Source: Drosophila pseudoobscura
Lineage: Eukaryota > Arthropoda > Insecta > Diptera > Drosophilidae
NCBI RefSeq assembly: GCF_009870125.1
Contig: NC_046680.1
Location: 20,665,501 to 20,729,500, forward strand
Reading direction: 5' to 3'
DNA: 64,000 nt
Made by a program: the position numbers and the translations under genes. Below are positions 11,301-24,476 of the stretch, piece after piece (position 1 is the first letter of the stretch; every line of letters starts with the position of its first letter). The notes below the pieces were generated by a model that saw only the letters and a list, made by a program, of their open reading frames with translations, did no database searches and was not told the DNA's origin.

Positions 11301-14300
11301 GAGGGGGAGGGGGGCCTAGGGGGCAAATTTATGCGCCCGGGTTGACAATTTTGTTGTTGTTGTTGTTGCTGGAGGCGCATGTGCATATATTTTTGGATTT
11401 TCTTTCGATTTGCCTGTTGGCGCATTAGCGGGGCCATTTCAAGTTGGCTAACACGCAGTTTAAACGGCCTGTAAGTGACTACGTTTGCACTTAATTAATA
11501 AAAAGTATATCCAGTGCCACACTCGGACTTTGTTGCACATGTTGCAACTGGGGCTGGGGCTGGGACTGGGGCTGGGACTGGGACTGGGGCTGGGTCTCGA
11601 TTTCACTTGATTTGACTTGACTTCGAACTGAGTTTGTGGGGTTTTGGCCAACGTCCTTGCTCAGATAAAACCGCAATTAGTGTAGTTCCCAGTGATATAT
11701 GGCGGCCCCTCGCACCAGCCGGGTACTCGTATTTATTTATTATAATAAATCGCCAGCGAGTGCTGCTCTCCTCTGGCCCTGGCTTAACTTAATTAAATGC
11801 CAGTTTCAATTTATTTTCCTTGGCATCCCCCCACTCCTCGCCCCTGGCCGCTGGCACAACAATGAAAGCGAAACCGCAACAACAGTTACGACTAAATAAA
11901 CAAAAAGCGGGCTTAAACCAGCTCGAAGGCCGACCTGGGCGATACACTGCCCACGATTGGGGGGCACAGTCGCCCCTCGAAAGGGTATCCGCAGATGGCT
12001 GGGAGCTGTGGCTGGCCTGGAGGCAGCAGTCGGCAGCAGCAGCAATTAACTGTAAATAACCCCAGCCGACTGCGTGTGTGGTCCGCCCGGCAGCACTTTG
12101 TTTTCCTTTCGGTGGACTGGCGGTGGCATTGCTCTTGTCATCGATACTGCACCGCAGGCTCTAGCATGCAACACTTATCGCATGGGATATGTGTATGCGA
12201 TTTCAGACGATATCGCAGCGATTCCTCCAGATCTAACCACGACTGTGATGCCACTCTTCGTTTATGAAATATCTCTTCATTTTGTGGGTTCTTTAACCAC
12301 CTGGGAATGGAGCAATAATTTCGTATTCGTGTTTTCTGTTCCTTTACTTTTTGATGGCTATTTTTAATCACATTTATCAGAAATTCTTCTTCCATAATTT
12401 TAATGGCTTTCTCTTGATTTGGTGAACCACAAAATTCAATCGGACTCAAACATAAATTATAAACAAATAAAAGACGCACACAGACGTCTCGGTCTGGGTC
12501 TGGGTCTGGTTCGAGTGTGACCCAGAAATGAGGGGGAAACGATGACTCCAATAAAAGCAGAGATTTTTCTTTTTCTTTTCTTTCTCCCAAGTGTCGGTGG
12601 CAGCCACCCACATGAAGTGCTGCAGCCCCCCTGCCCCCCCCTGCCCCTGCCCCGCCTTTGTGGGGGCGACAAATCGTGCGCTAATTAACTCATTGACACT
12701 GTGGCCTCGACTCCTCTGCCCCACCGAAGCGATGCCCTGCCAGGAGAGTGGCGTCAGTGGAAGAATCGTGCGTAAAGCCCGAGTACGCTCCACATTAAAT
12801 GGCGCTAATTTGGTGGCATTCGAAGGGGAATTGAAGTTGAAGTTGGTCTCTGGCTGGGCTGGGGCCGGGGGGCTGGGGGGCTGGGGGCTGGGGGCTGGGC
12901 GTGCCCATGCAATTAGCATTAGTGCAGTTCAAATTGGAGTTGCTGTTGGGCTGTTGCTGGGGCAGGCCAGAGAGGCCTGATAAATGAATGGCGGCACAGA
13001 CGGGGGGGTACGGTGGACGGGGCATGGTGCATTCAAGTTGCCTCAAGTTGAAGTTTGTTTTCCTTTCGCCCAGCTTGGTCTCTCGGCTTACAAAACAAAC
13101 CGAACCGAAATGCTGGCACCGAGCAAATAAAACGGTTTTTCTTCCAGGAAACGTGACAAAACGGCCATAAGCGAGGAGTGCAACTTGCAACGATAGCCAG
13201 CCGATGGCGATGGCGATGCCGATAGTTGCAGCTTGTGACAAATCGTAGAGCAGAATGTTTATTGTGACTGTGGCCGAGGGTGCGAAAAGGCCCCCCCCCC
13301 CCCCCCCATCGCAGGGCAAACGTAATCTAAGACGCCTCGGAGTGGAGTCGTCAGCGGAAAGGTTCCGTTCCGGGAAGGCAGTCGCTGCCTCAGACAACAT
13401 TCCAGGAACGAGAGAGACCGGCAGGTCAATGGACTGCCCAGTCCATGCCCAAGGATAATATTCCCCCCCCTAGAAGCGCTGCCCCAGCCCCCCCCAAAGC
13501 GAGTGAAAGTATGAGGCAAGCCTGTGTGTGGGGCGAGGGGGTGGGGGGGGGGGGCTATCATAGAGATCGATAAGCAGAGATTTATGCTTATCACAGGCCC
13601 CCAGGCAACGCCCACCAACGAATGGAGATGCAGGCATGGGGGGGGACCTGATTGGGGGGGTGGGGGGGTTGACCATCTCCATGTGGATCGTAAAATGTGT
13701 CGCTGTCGTTGTTGTTTCTCGAGGGTATTTCGTACATGTGCCGCAATTACGTGGCACGACACTTTGACGCCCCACCTCGGATGGTATTTTATTTTATTTT
13801 ATTTGGTTTTTTTGGATTTTCGGTTGTTGTTCATGCTGTGCAGTTTAGCATTTTATGATTTTTTAATTTTATGTTGATGAAGCTCATTGCTTGCATATTT
13901 GATTAGCCTTTGGCCGTTTGTTGTGTTTTCCGGGCTCCACCCCGCTCCCCCTTGGAGTCTTGGATCATGTTGATGGGCTTGTTTCATGCTTTTGACATTA
14001 TACATCAAGATATGTGTTGGTTTTATGGCCTGGCACAGCTGGAGGCCCTCCGAGGCCTCCGAGGGGGGATATTCGCAAAAGGGAATCCATCGCCATCGTG
14101 GTCTTCTGGCTTTCTGTCAATGACTGCCCTAAATACCCGCTTCGAATGGGCACCACTTGGAATTCCATCTCCGGCCCAGAAACTGGGGATGTAAATCACG
14201 CCTCCATAAAGAGCATCGATAGCATCTATTGCCTCGGGCCTCGGGCCTCAGCGCCTCAACGCCGAAACGAAAACGAATGCGATCCGATCCGATCCGATAG

Positions 14301-16771
14301 GAACATTCCATTCGACCATGACTAATAACTTAATTAGAAACCCCGGCCAAGACGGAAAGACTTGACTTTTAATAACTTGCGGCAAAAATGCGACCCAATC
14401 GAAGCTTTTTATGGACTGAAAAACAAACCCCAAAAACGAAGATCCATAAAAATTCCAGAGCCTAAAATGCATTTGATGGGCTTTTTTCTCTCTCTCTGAG
14501 AAAAGTTTTCGAAACGAAATGTTTAGATTTTAAAAATAAACATTTGGCTTTTTCCCCCCGGAAAAGATGTTTGGAGCGTGGAGGGGGGGACACTTTCAAT
14601 GTCAAAGCCGGGGGGGGGGGGGGGGGGGGGAGGGCTGTAGAATCGTAATCGAGTTCTGCGATGATCTAATGGGAGCCACAAAGACCGCAAATGGCAGAGC
14701 AGTACCGTTGCCCATCGCGATTGGACCTGTACTTCCTGCTCCCATCGTGGGCCGTAGACCCCATAGGAGGGGGACAGAGGGGGATAAACAAACAGAAGAC
14801 TGAAGCGGGTGGGGCGGGGAGGCGGGGAAGTGCACTCACAAGTGCAAACTCGCTGAGAGTGCTCCATGCAGCACTCCATGCTGCACCACTCCGCTGTCAT
14901 GTGTCGCCAAACTAATGAAATCAATAAGCTGTCGCAGCGGCAGAGCCAGGGGCAGCGGCAGAGCCGGAGGGCGCATGAATCACAGGCAGGCAATGCTGCT
15001 GGCAGCAACAAAAGGAGCTGCCTGGAGGAGCCTGCCTGGGGCACCACAAGTGGCTGCCACCGGCGGCCAAAGGTGTGAAGCACAAAGTCACTCAAGCCCT
15101 CAGCCCTCGGGCCGGGCTTATGAAATATGAGAGCTTCCAGCAGATCCATGCCCCAAGCACAGACCCCATGTTTTGCCAAGAATTTCTGTGCATAAATTTA
15201 ATTACTGGCAGAAGGCAGGCAGACGACGGAGGGCGGCAGACAGACGGCCAGCGACAGACGACGATGACTGAGACGACTGGGGAGACGACTGAGACTCTGG
15301 GCTGAACCCAGAGTCACCTATCAATCTAACTCGAGTGGCTTTTCTCTTCATGTTGCCTTTTTCTCTGGCTTTTCAAGTGCTTTACTTATTAGTGACTTTT
15401 GTGGCCGGCCCAGCCCTGCCTCCGCCTCCTCTGCCTGCCTGCCTCCGCCCTGCCCTGCCCTGCCCTGCCCTGCCCTGAAGTTCAATAGCCTGGCGAGGCC
15501 ATGCCGAGCCGTAGATATGTACAATACACTCGTACTCGTACTCGTACTCGCACCGGGCATGGATGCCCTGCACTGCACTGGATTTACTTTGTTGTTGCTG
15601 GTTTATAATTAGCGGCGAGAGAGGCGCACCTTGGCGCTACTTGAGGCATTTGCCTCCTATTTTGGGCAATGCTTTTTGGGAAATCTTCGATGCGAACCTT
15701 TTGGCCCGCTTAAACGCTGATGTTTGCCCTTAATTAACCATGTTTTAGCCAGCCAAATATTGACAAATCTTTAATCGTTTGTGGTTTACTTCCTTTTTAC
15801 AGAAAATATAACGATAGTCGGCCTCCCGGATTATGTGAACAACGAATTCAAAATAGCACTGTACGCAAAAGAAACCCAAAGGTATTTGTGTTTCAACGAC
15901 AATTGGAGATTAGTTGGCATGGTGAGTACACAGATTGACCTTCGACCTTCGATCTCGGGCCGCGATCGAGTGATCCGACGTGGATGATGATTCCCTGAAA
16001 GTTGGCAACCCCTGACTCAGCCCTTGGGGTACATCCCCCAGAGAGCGATAAGATCAAAAGGAATTCCACGATAGATAATGTCTATGAGGTGGGGGGAGGG
16101 GTGGATGGGGGGTGTCTCTTGTGCAAGCAAATTGCCCGCAATGGCCATAATCATATTTGTTTTGTCTCTTTATAGCCAAGGCCCGCTGCAACAATTTTGA
16201 TTGCAACGCAGATCCCCCCCCCCAACCCCCCCTCCCCGCTCCCCCCATCACTATCTGTTTTTATGCAAACTAACTGTGCAAACACTATAATTTATGACAT
16301 GTTCCACATAATGGTTTTATGCAAACGATATAACAATGCTCTCTCGAGCGATTTAGCCAAATTGGATACACAATACCGTACACATGGCCAGGGGAGATCG
16401 GGTCCGGGTCCGAGTCCGAGTCGGAGTCCAAGTCGGAGGCAAGATCACTGCTCGAATTTGTCCGATACACTCGTAAACCTGTTGCCACCGCCGCTGCTTC
16501 GGCTGCTGCACCAATTCTGTCAGGCAGAGTAAACAAAATATTTATTACAATATTTTTTGGTAATTTCAAAATTCGAAACAATTTCATATGCAATTACGGG
16601 GCACAATTTGGCACAGTTTTTGGCTGGTATGCACCCAGCTGGGGGCACGCTCGTTGCGTGCAGCCCCAAAACCGCAACTGGAACTGAAAGATTCGGGAGG
16701 AAATCGAACAATCGAACAATTTTCGAGACATTGTAACACTTTTGTGCCAGCCGGCATTGAAAGCCACTCGT

Positions 16772-16806
<35 letters not shown>

Positions 16807-18228
16807 CGTCCAATCAATCAATCCAATGCCCTGCCCCATGCTGTAATGGCGAAAACATTTCAATGTCCTTTGCCACTCGGTACAGTTGGCTCTGGACAAA
16901 CAATGGAATAGAACCCCTAAGGTCAGAGCCCCGGCACTTGTCATTCGATTGCGATTATGACCGCAAATCTATGCCGAGTTATTGTGCAAATAATTGCCGC
17001 GATTTAAGCACACATATTAACACTTTATGGAGCTCTAACGAGCATTTGTCGGGGAAGGTCAATGTGTGGCACCGCACCTGAGTCACCGATCCGATTCGAT
17101 CCCCTCTCGAAATAGAACAATCGTTGTGTTTACCCAACACAAGAGACACTCTGCTATTCTCGGCTCTAGATCACTCGACTCGAGATGGTGAGAAGCTACT
17201 CAAAAATAGCAATTAAACGCCATAAATATTCGGCGTGCAAACAGAGGGAGCCATCGCTAAATATGGCACAAGCCTTGATTGCTTGGGAACGGATCGGCTG
17301 CCATCTGCGTCGTTTGCCACATCGAATCGCCGGATCAGATGGGATCAGATGGGACTGCTGATAGTGGCACAGCCACCTGAATCGTTGGGTGGGCTGTCGA
17401 CCGTGGGTTACCCTAACTTCCAGCCCAAAAGGGTTCCCCAAACACCTCTAGGCTCAGCCGAGTCTACCCTCGCCGGCTTCTGGGCTCCACAGGGTATGCA
17501 AGACATCCAAGTCGAAAGCCGCGTTTCATTCGGCTGTCGTTTTGAGATCTCAAGTGTTTTATAAATAAACAGCAAGCAGCTCCCCACCTCCCCCCCACCC
17601 TGATGTCGCTGTCATCAGGGCTGTCGATGCTCGTACGCATTTCGGCTCATAAATCGCAACTGAAGAGTGCGGAAGTTGTGTGATCTCTGTCGAATCTCTA
17701 CTGTATTGTATTGTATATCTGTTCGTTTGTTCCGTTGCAGAGGGAACTGCGCGATACCTGCTACTTCAACGAGACGATCGTGCACGGTTATTTCGTGTTC
17801 CGGTCCGTTGTCGACCTGCAGCGCCGTGTCGGGTTCACGCACCGAGGTAAGCCCGTGGGACCCAAGAAGACCGTCAACGATGCCTGCTACATGTTCAACA
17901 AGATCGATGCCGAGCAGTTTTTCCATCAGCACACGTTACCAAAATGGCGCGAGATGGCCGCCAGCCAGATGATGGCCAGCAATGGGAATGGCAGCAGTAA
18001 TGGCCGCAAGCCGTTGCCGCTGCCACTTCCACTGCCACTGCCGTCGCGCAGCAACAAAAACAATCGCCACAAATCGAATAACCAAAATCAAAAGTTGCAG
18101 CCGCAACAGGAGCATCATGGCCATAATAATAATAACAGTAACATTATTATTAACAATAGTAGTAATAGTCTAAGTAGCACTAACAAAAGGAGATTAGCAT
18201 TAAATCGACAGAAGCAGCAGCAGCAGAA

Positions 18229-18261
<33 letters not shown>

Positions 18262-18590
18262 GCAACATCAGGTGCGACACCATCACAATGATCCTTCGCT
18301 GCTGGCCAGGCGGCAGCAGCACGACAAGAAGCAGAAGCGACGACGCAAGGAGCAGTTGCAACAACGAGTCACAGCTAGTCCAACGAAACGAATGACTGCA
18401 GCAGCCACAGCAGCTGCCACCACGGCAGCAACATCGACATCCGCATCCGCATCCGCAACGACCACTGCAACCAAATGGTTAACAGCCACACTGTCCATCA
18501 AGCGCAAGGGGAGACGAAGAAAGGGCAAGCCGAAGGCCAAGCCGCCGCCAGTCACGGCTGCCACATCAACATCTTCCGACGACTCCCTCT

Positions 18591-18621
<31 letters not shown>

Positions 18622-19846
18622 CGGCAGCAGCAGCAGCAGCGGCATGGGCTACGAGGATCCCTACAATGCCAGCAGCACTAGCATCACTACCTTGGAGCCC
18701 TGGCCCACCTGGTCCACCATTGATAGCTTTACGCCAGATGTTGCGGGTGCAAGTAGCAGCAGCAGCAGCAGCACAACTGCAACATCAGACGACAGTATTA
18801 GCAGCAGCAGCAGCAACTACGATGCCTGGTCCACATTCATCACGGAGCTGGAGAGCGAGGCCTCCTCGGCCACCACCACCACGACAGAGATGAGCGGCAA
18901 CGACACCGAGCTGCTGCTGCAGTACGAGGCAGAGCTGGTGGAAGACGCGGAGACAGTGTCCACGACGGACTATGAAACCAAAGGAACATCGGCGGCAACA
19001 GCGGCAACGGCAGCCACAACTACCTCGACAGCGGGCACCCAGCTGGTGATAGAGCAGACGCCGCTGCAGCAGGAGCTGGCCAGAGCAGCGTCGGCCACAA
19101 CGGCAGCCACCACCACTCTCGCCAGCCAGACTGATCTTGCACCGAGCACGCATAAGCTGAGCAGGCATCGTGGCGGTGGCGGTGGCGGTGGCAGCAAGGA
19201 GAACCACAGGCAGTGGCTGCAGGGCGACAATAAGTTGCAGCAGCAGCACAAGCTCCTGCTGCCACTGCATCCGCCGACAGGCAGCACGCGAGTACCTTCC
19301 GCGACGACGCCCAGGAGGAGACTCTCCGCATCCACATCCACATCCACAACCACTGTGGAGAGGATGACGGCAACGCCGCCTCAGCAGCATGGCCTCATAG
19401 ACAAGATTTTCAGCGTGTACAAGAACATCAATAGCCACCTGAACAACACCCTCACCGAGGCCTCGCCGACAGTCGACACCAGTCGAGGGGGGACCGTCAC
19501 GGCGGCGACCACCAGCACCACCAAGAAGTCCCTGCGCAAGTCCACCCAGAAGCTGATGGCCACGCCCTACCACCAGCTGACCTACGTGCGCAACGAGGCG
19601 GGGGACATCGACATCGACAACCTGGACAATATCAGCGTCTATCCCGATCTCTTCGAGGGGGAGCTGGACGTCAGCGACAGTGGCAACGGCAACGGCTCCA
19701 CCAGCAACAGCCGCCTCACCTTCGTCAGCGGGTACCTGGCCACCTCGCCCACGTCCGTGCTGCCCGAGTCGATACGGATCGCCAAGATCAAGATCAACAA
19801 CGAGCGCCGGCGCCTGCAGCTGCACAGCCAGCGGAGGTTCGCGTAG
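5339..19846 (+). CDS. ths: FGF8-like growth factor, thisbe/pyramus type (exons 5339-5462, 15803-15921, 17741-19846)
   Basis: This gene encodes a secreted ligand for the FGF receptor Heartless, which in Drosophila guides mesoderm spreading. Three exons join in phase: a 124-nt exon ending one base into a codon (donor at 5463), a 119-nt exon (acceptor AG 15801-15802, donor at 15922) and a 2106-nt last exon (acceptor AG 17739-17740). The beta-trefoil core is visible: CAHNKAIHLAAAGTVSV, then QRYLCFNDNWRLVGM, then CYFNETIVHGYFVF, then RVGFTHRGKPVGPKK, matching the order in vertebrate FGF8 (CVFTE, GWYMAFTRKGRPRKGSK). After about 70 residues the last exon becomes a low-complexity tail of more than 600 residues rich in Gln, Ser, Thr and basic blocks. 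I see no transmembrane helix in the tail. As far as I recall, fly Pyramus has a membrane segment, so I lean to ths, but pyr is possible. The 5' coding end is not secured (see 3610-3674). Confidence 0.88.
6260..6270. promoter_or_regulatory. Perfect palindromic Rel/Dorsal-type site in FGF intron
   Basis: The sequence GGGAATTTCCC is a full 11-bp match to the NF-kB/Dorsal consensus. A CANNTG E-box (CACTTG) lies 8 bases upstream at 6247-6252, and the overlapping GGTGGGAA is close to a Su(H) site. FGF genes at 48C are known early targets of the Dorsal gradient, so an intronic enhancer is plausible, but binding is inferred. Confidence 0.5.
10742..10751. promoter_or_regulatory. Second palindromic Rel/Dorsal-type site in the same intron
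   Basis: GGGAATTCCC is a symmetric Rel-type 10-mer in the same 10.3 kb intron of the FGF gene, followed 10 bases later by a half-site-like GAAAAACCC. Function is inferred from the motif only. Confidence 0.4.
14610..14630 (+). repeat. G21 homopolymer
   Basis: Twenty-one consecutive G in the large FGF intron; the length may be uncertain in the assembly. Confidence 0.9.
16774..16806 (+). repeat. (GATA)n microsatellite
   Basis: About eight tandem GATA units in the second intron of the FGF gene. Confidence 0.95.
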
Positions 19847-22095
19847 TATCATCATTTTGGAGATTAGAGATTGGATTGCACTCAGAACAGTTTTCGAATG
19901 AATTAAGGCACGATTAAAACACACAAACAACAAATTATGGATGAATAAACTGCAATTTATAATGAACTGATACATATATATACAGCGATCGATACTCGTA
20001 TGGGCCTATACGGAGTTGCTTACTGTTCAGTACCTCAGCTCAGACAGAAGTTTGCACTTGCACGCCTTAAAGCACACTACAGAAGCGGAAGCGGAAGCGA
20101 AGAAGACCAGGAAGACCATTACTCAGGCCATACATCACCCAATGGAGTACAGAGTACGGAGTACAGTGGACGGCGGAGGGCCGAATGGAAAGAACTCGCA
20201 GAACTGCTACATAGTTATAAATGAAAAGACAATAAGATTTTTATTTACGAGTATGTGCTATATAAGCTAACGAAACGAAACGAAACGAAATGAAACGATG
20301 AGGAGAGCCGTAGCGATAGCAATAACGATAACGATAGCGATAGCGATAATCGATGATTGATTGATGTTTCATAATTAACTGCAAAAAACAAACTGTTGAA
20401 ATGGAAAATGAAATTGAAATTGCATTTGCTTGCAGCTGACTTTTGGTTACTAAATCAATTAAATTTATTAGCAATGAGAATTAATACAAGCAAATGCTAA
20501 ACAAAAATCGATAAATATATATATAAATATATGCATATATTTTCAAAATTTTATAACGAAACGAAAACCAATTGCAATTAGAAAACAAATAACAAATTTA
20601 ACGAAAAGCAAAAACCCATGAAGACGTTTTTTAAATTCATACGCAAGCAGAAACTAAGAATCGATAACGATAGCGATAGCGATAACGATAGCGTGAGCAA
20701 GGTCGCACAGAAAAACACTTCCGATAACAAACAAAAAAAAAGAACGTTTAGAAAGCAATAAATCAATATTAAAGAATTTTACTAGGCACCCAGCGAAACG
20801 AATTTGGACAGATCTATGGGGGGTTGTGGGGGGGGCTCCATTCAGAATAAACCGAATTTTTTAATCAAATGCAGAAAGTTGTTGAAATTGTCAGAGGAGA
20901 GGGCATACTGTATGTAATGAGAGCGAAGGGGGGTGGCGGGGTAGGCGAACGAACCTAGATCAATGGAACATTTTAAGGAACTGCACGAGAGACACCAAAA
21001 TTCACACTGAATAAGCCACGTTATATTTATTAACTGAATCTGAATATGAAACTAAAACTAAAACTAAAGCTAAGCAAATCGAATCAAAATAGCAACAAAA
21101 CAGACAGAACAGCTGCTTTTCTACATACAAACACAGACACAGACGCAAACACATGCACATATACACACACATACATATACGTATATAAAGCTATATATAT
21201 ATGAAGACGAAAATGGAAAAATGATGAGCGAAAATTGTTTCTCGTATATTTATATTATAATATTTAAAGTAAATAGTTCAAACAAATTAGCAAACCAAAT
21301 ATGCGAAATTCAAACAAATCTGCGGAAAAGGAGTCAAGTAAAAGCGAAACAAAAAAAACTGAAGCATCAAGTTTATACTCGATATATATGAATGTAAAAA
21401 GGAGGAAGCCCCACAAACAAATACAAAAACAAAAACAAAAACACGAAGAAGTTAAAGCAAACTGCTTAGGTGAAAATTTAATTAGTGTGTACTTAAGACA
21501 AGAAGCCCATTTAACGATTGACCGATTGACCGATTGAGCGATTAATCACATACTTAACTAGGCATTGAGGAAGAACTCGGATCGAACTACTGTACTTACA
21601 CACATGCGCGTTGCTGTAATATAACAAAATTCTTCTGTTAACACCAAAAGCAGAAACTATTTATTTAAACCCTACGGATCGGATCGGAACGGATCGGAAC
21701 GGATCGCATCGGAACGGATTGTCATTTGTCATTTGTAAATTCATTTGCACTTTTATTTGTACTAGTTACGTTTAATTAATTGATTAATCATACGCCTAAG
21801 TTAACATTGCTACCATTGTAAATTGTAATATGTTTTATTCCTAAGCCGAGCATTAAATGTAATTATTTATGTATAAAAGCAAACGATCGTTTCACCCATG
21901 TATAACACACTCTCTACACGAACCACGCTCGCTCTCCCTATATCTCTCTGTCTCTCTATCTCTATCTAACTATCTCTTATATATATATATATATATATAT
22001 GAATATATAAACAACTATTTAATTGCATTTCTTTGTATTAAAACGAGTAACGAAACACTAATAATTGAATAAAAACAACCTAAACAATATATTGT
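19847..22095 (+). other. 3' UTR of the FGF gene with several poly(A) signals
   Basis: The base composition turns sharply AT-rich after the stop codon and stays so for about 2.2 kb, as expected for a long Drosophila 3' UTR. AATAAA hexamers are seen at about 19943, near 20757 and at 22068-22073. The last is followed by a drop back to GC-richer DNA and is the likely distal end. It carries AACGA repeats (about 20271-20297), GATAGC/GATAAC clusters (20310-20345 and 20661-20692) and a CGGATCGGAA cluster (21676-21718). Confidence 0.6.
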
Positions 22096-23357
22096 ATACA
22101 ATATTTTCGTTTTGTAAAAGTTCTGCTCAGTTTTCCTCGATTTATTTCTCCAAAAATTCTACAAATGTGTGCAGAGAAATGGTATAAATAAAAAGTATAT
22201 ATAAATTCAAAGAAAACTGTTTTTTTCGGATTGGGTGAAAGGAGATCTCCTTGCAGGTTCTCAGTGCCACATTCCTGGCACTGTCTTGTGACACTAGTTA
22301 GGTGGTCCCTGCCGCCAGTGACAAATGTTTGTCCAGACCACCGCCGACCACCGACGCAGTCCTCGGTGCTCCTCCAGGCCTGGCCCTTCCTCCCCGGCCA
22401 GTGACAAATCACATGTGCTGACATTTGACATCGTTGCCGGACCTGTAGCCGAGGGGGCCGGGGATTAACATGTTATCGTGCGGGACCTGGTCTAGGCCCT
22501 CGCCCTACTCGCCCGGACCTCCTTGTGGCGGCAGTAAAAGTGTTGGCCGGGCCAGAAGGCAAACACAGTTATTATGGTGCTCCTTCTTGGCGGTGGCAGC
22601 AGACCGTAGACAGACCACACAAGCAGCCAAGTGGCCAAGTGGCTTCTGCTTTGCATAAATGTCTCGGACACCATTCCCTGCCCCCCTGCTCACCCCTGTC
22701 GCTGTCGCTGTCGCTGTGGCTGTCCTCTGTGGCTTGTTTAATTAAAAAATTAAGTTCCAAATCCCAGACCATTAAAAAGATTGTTATTTATACTCGTACC
22801 TTTTAATTTCATCAATCGTTGCGACAGCAGGTGCCGTCCATATCCATATCCATATCCACAGCCATATCCATCCATGTCCGAGGCCTCTCCTCCCTTTCGG
22901 AATAGTTGGTTTTCTCTCCTCCTTTTTTTTTAGCTTTTAACAGGAAACAATTTCATTTGCGAGCAGAAATTCTTTTCAAATCTGCCGCCGTTAAGCAAAA
23001 AGAAAACATGCCAAGAAATAATAATAAAAAAATTGAAAAAAAAACCCCCTAAAGGTGACTGAGAAAAGCCAATCGTGGCGATGCACTTGCTCAAAGCACT
23101 TTGGCTTGTTGGGTTTCCTGGCTGTTGGCCATTGATTGCCCAGTATGGTTTTGTACGGAAGTGTATCAAAAGTTCGGTCTGCCTCTGTCTTGCTTTTTGG
23201 GCACAACGTTTTGTCCAGCCCGAAGCCCGAAACCCACAGGCGGTGGCCGTTGCCGTTGCCGTTGCCGTTGCCCTTGCCCCTCGAGGAGTCTCTTTAGTTC
23301 GGTTTTAGTTTATGAATGTCGCCATGTTGTTGCAGCAGTGTGTGGCTGTGGCACATT

Positions 23358-23358
<1 letters not shown>

Positions 23359-23400
<42 letters not shown>
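23359..23400 (+). repeat. (CA)n microsatellite
   Basis: Twenty-one uninterrupted CA units in the gene-poor region. Confidence 0.97.
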
Positions 23401-23403
<3 letters not shown>

Positions 23404-24387
23404 GGACAGGATGAAACTGGTGCCTGCATACGGCACTGCCGTAGTACAGCCATGCCATGCCATTTAACATCATCAACTTGAATATGCGTGCAAGATTTAT
23501 GCACACGTCGTTCGGCTCCAAGGGGCGGCTTGGACGGGCTCGGTCATGCCGAGGGCGGGGCCTGGCCCGGCCTGGCCTGGCCTGGCCAGCTCTGTTCTGG
23601 TGCGAAATGGCATGTGGCATACGAAACGCGACCAGGCACGAACACGTGATATAGAAGTCAGCGTTGAAATTATCATATTTGTGGCGGCAGATCCTCCTAC
23701 ACAGCGCTCCAGCTTCAGAGTAGCCCCACGTCCAGGCGCAATCGAATAACATCATTATGCACTGCTGTCAGATCCAATGACATCTGCGACGGGGGCTTGC
23801 ACAAGCCCCAAGAGATACTTTATTGATTTCTGTCGGACACTTTGCGCAACCTCAAATCTGAATCCGAATGCTCGGTAACTGGGTAAACATCTTCACCTGC
23901 TGCGACTGCCGGCTGCTGCGGCTGCGGCTGCCGTCTGTGGAATATCTCTCTAATGCCTAATGAAAAACCAAAGGCGAATGAAATTTGAAATAAGCGAATG
24001 CCGAATGCCGAATGGCGAATGGCGCCACCGCGGAGTGAGCTGCATTTGTTTATGGCCGCCACATTTTGATGATAAATCGCCGATGCCGCGGCTAATTACG
24101 CATGGAGTTTGAATGCGGCTCCGCAGTACCAAGTCCAAGTCCCCGGCCTCCGGGCACAGCAAGTAACTGAATTTGTCTTACGCTTAACGCTTAGTTTAGC
24201 CCAAAGATAACCGGTCGGACTTAACGATTTCCATTTATTTGTACTTGTCAATGGCAACACGAAGATTTTGATTTCCATATTCATTGGCCCGGTCACCGGC
24301 GTGTGCCTAATTAACTGAATATGAAAGACTGGGATTAAGATCTAGATCTTTCGCAGAAAATGTTTGGAAAAAAGAAAAGACAGGCGC

Positions 24388-24397
24388 AAAAAAAAAA
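24388..24397 (-). terminator. Pol III terminator of tRNA-Ala
   Basis: A run of ten A on the plus strand (T10 on the gene strand) begins 7 bases past the tRNA 3' end. Confidence 0.85.
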
Positions 24398-24404
24398 GAA
24401 TACC

Positions 24405-24476
24405 TGGAGATGCCGGGGATTGAACCCGGGGCCTCTCACATGCAAAGCGAGCGCTCTACCTCTGAGCTACATCCCC
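24405..24476 (-). tRNA. tRNA-Ala (anticodon UGC)
   Basis: Read on the minus strand, 72 bases fold as a complete cloverleaf. A 7-bp acceptor stem (GGGGATG with CATCTCC, one G-U) ends in discriminator A. The D-arm is GCTC/GAGC, the anticodon arm CTCGC/GTGAG has loop TTTGCAT, and the T-arm CCGGG/CCCGG has loop TTCAATC. The anticodon TGC reads Ala codons GCA/GCG. No intron and no encoded CCA, as expected for a eukaryotic nuclear gene. Internal A and B boxes are intact. Confidence 0.96.

Larger units (their letters stand above)
5463..15802 (+). other. Large FGF intron with microsatellites
   Basis: This 10.3 kb intron splits the FGF core. It contains no convincing gene on either strand. It is full of low-complexity blocks: CCGCTC repeats (8514-8549), GGGCA repeats (10168-10196), a C17 run (13291-13307) and a G21 run (14610-14630). 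Between these are long AT/GC-mixed unique stretches that could hold enhancers. Confidence 0.7.

Noticed and set aside
5339-19846. Branchless (bnl) as identity of the FGF gene
   Set aside because: The CYFNE and GFTHRGKPVGPKK segments fit the FGF8 group better, and the neighbouring genes fit 48-49 on Muller C rather than the bnl locus on 3R.
18785-19975. Minus-strand open frame of 396 codons opposite the FGF last exon
   Set aside because: It arises from the complement of CAG/ACC-rich codons; no domain, and the plus strand continues the FGF frame in phase with its splice sites.
23294-23755. Frames coding poly-Cys/Val across the CA repeat
   Set aside because: They are microsatellite translations with no splice or start context.
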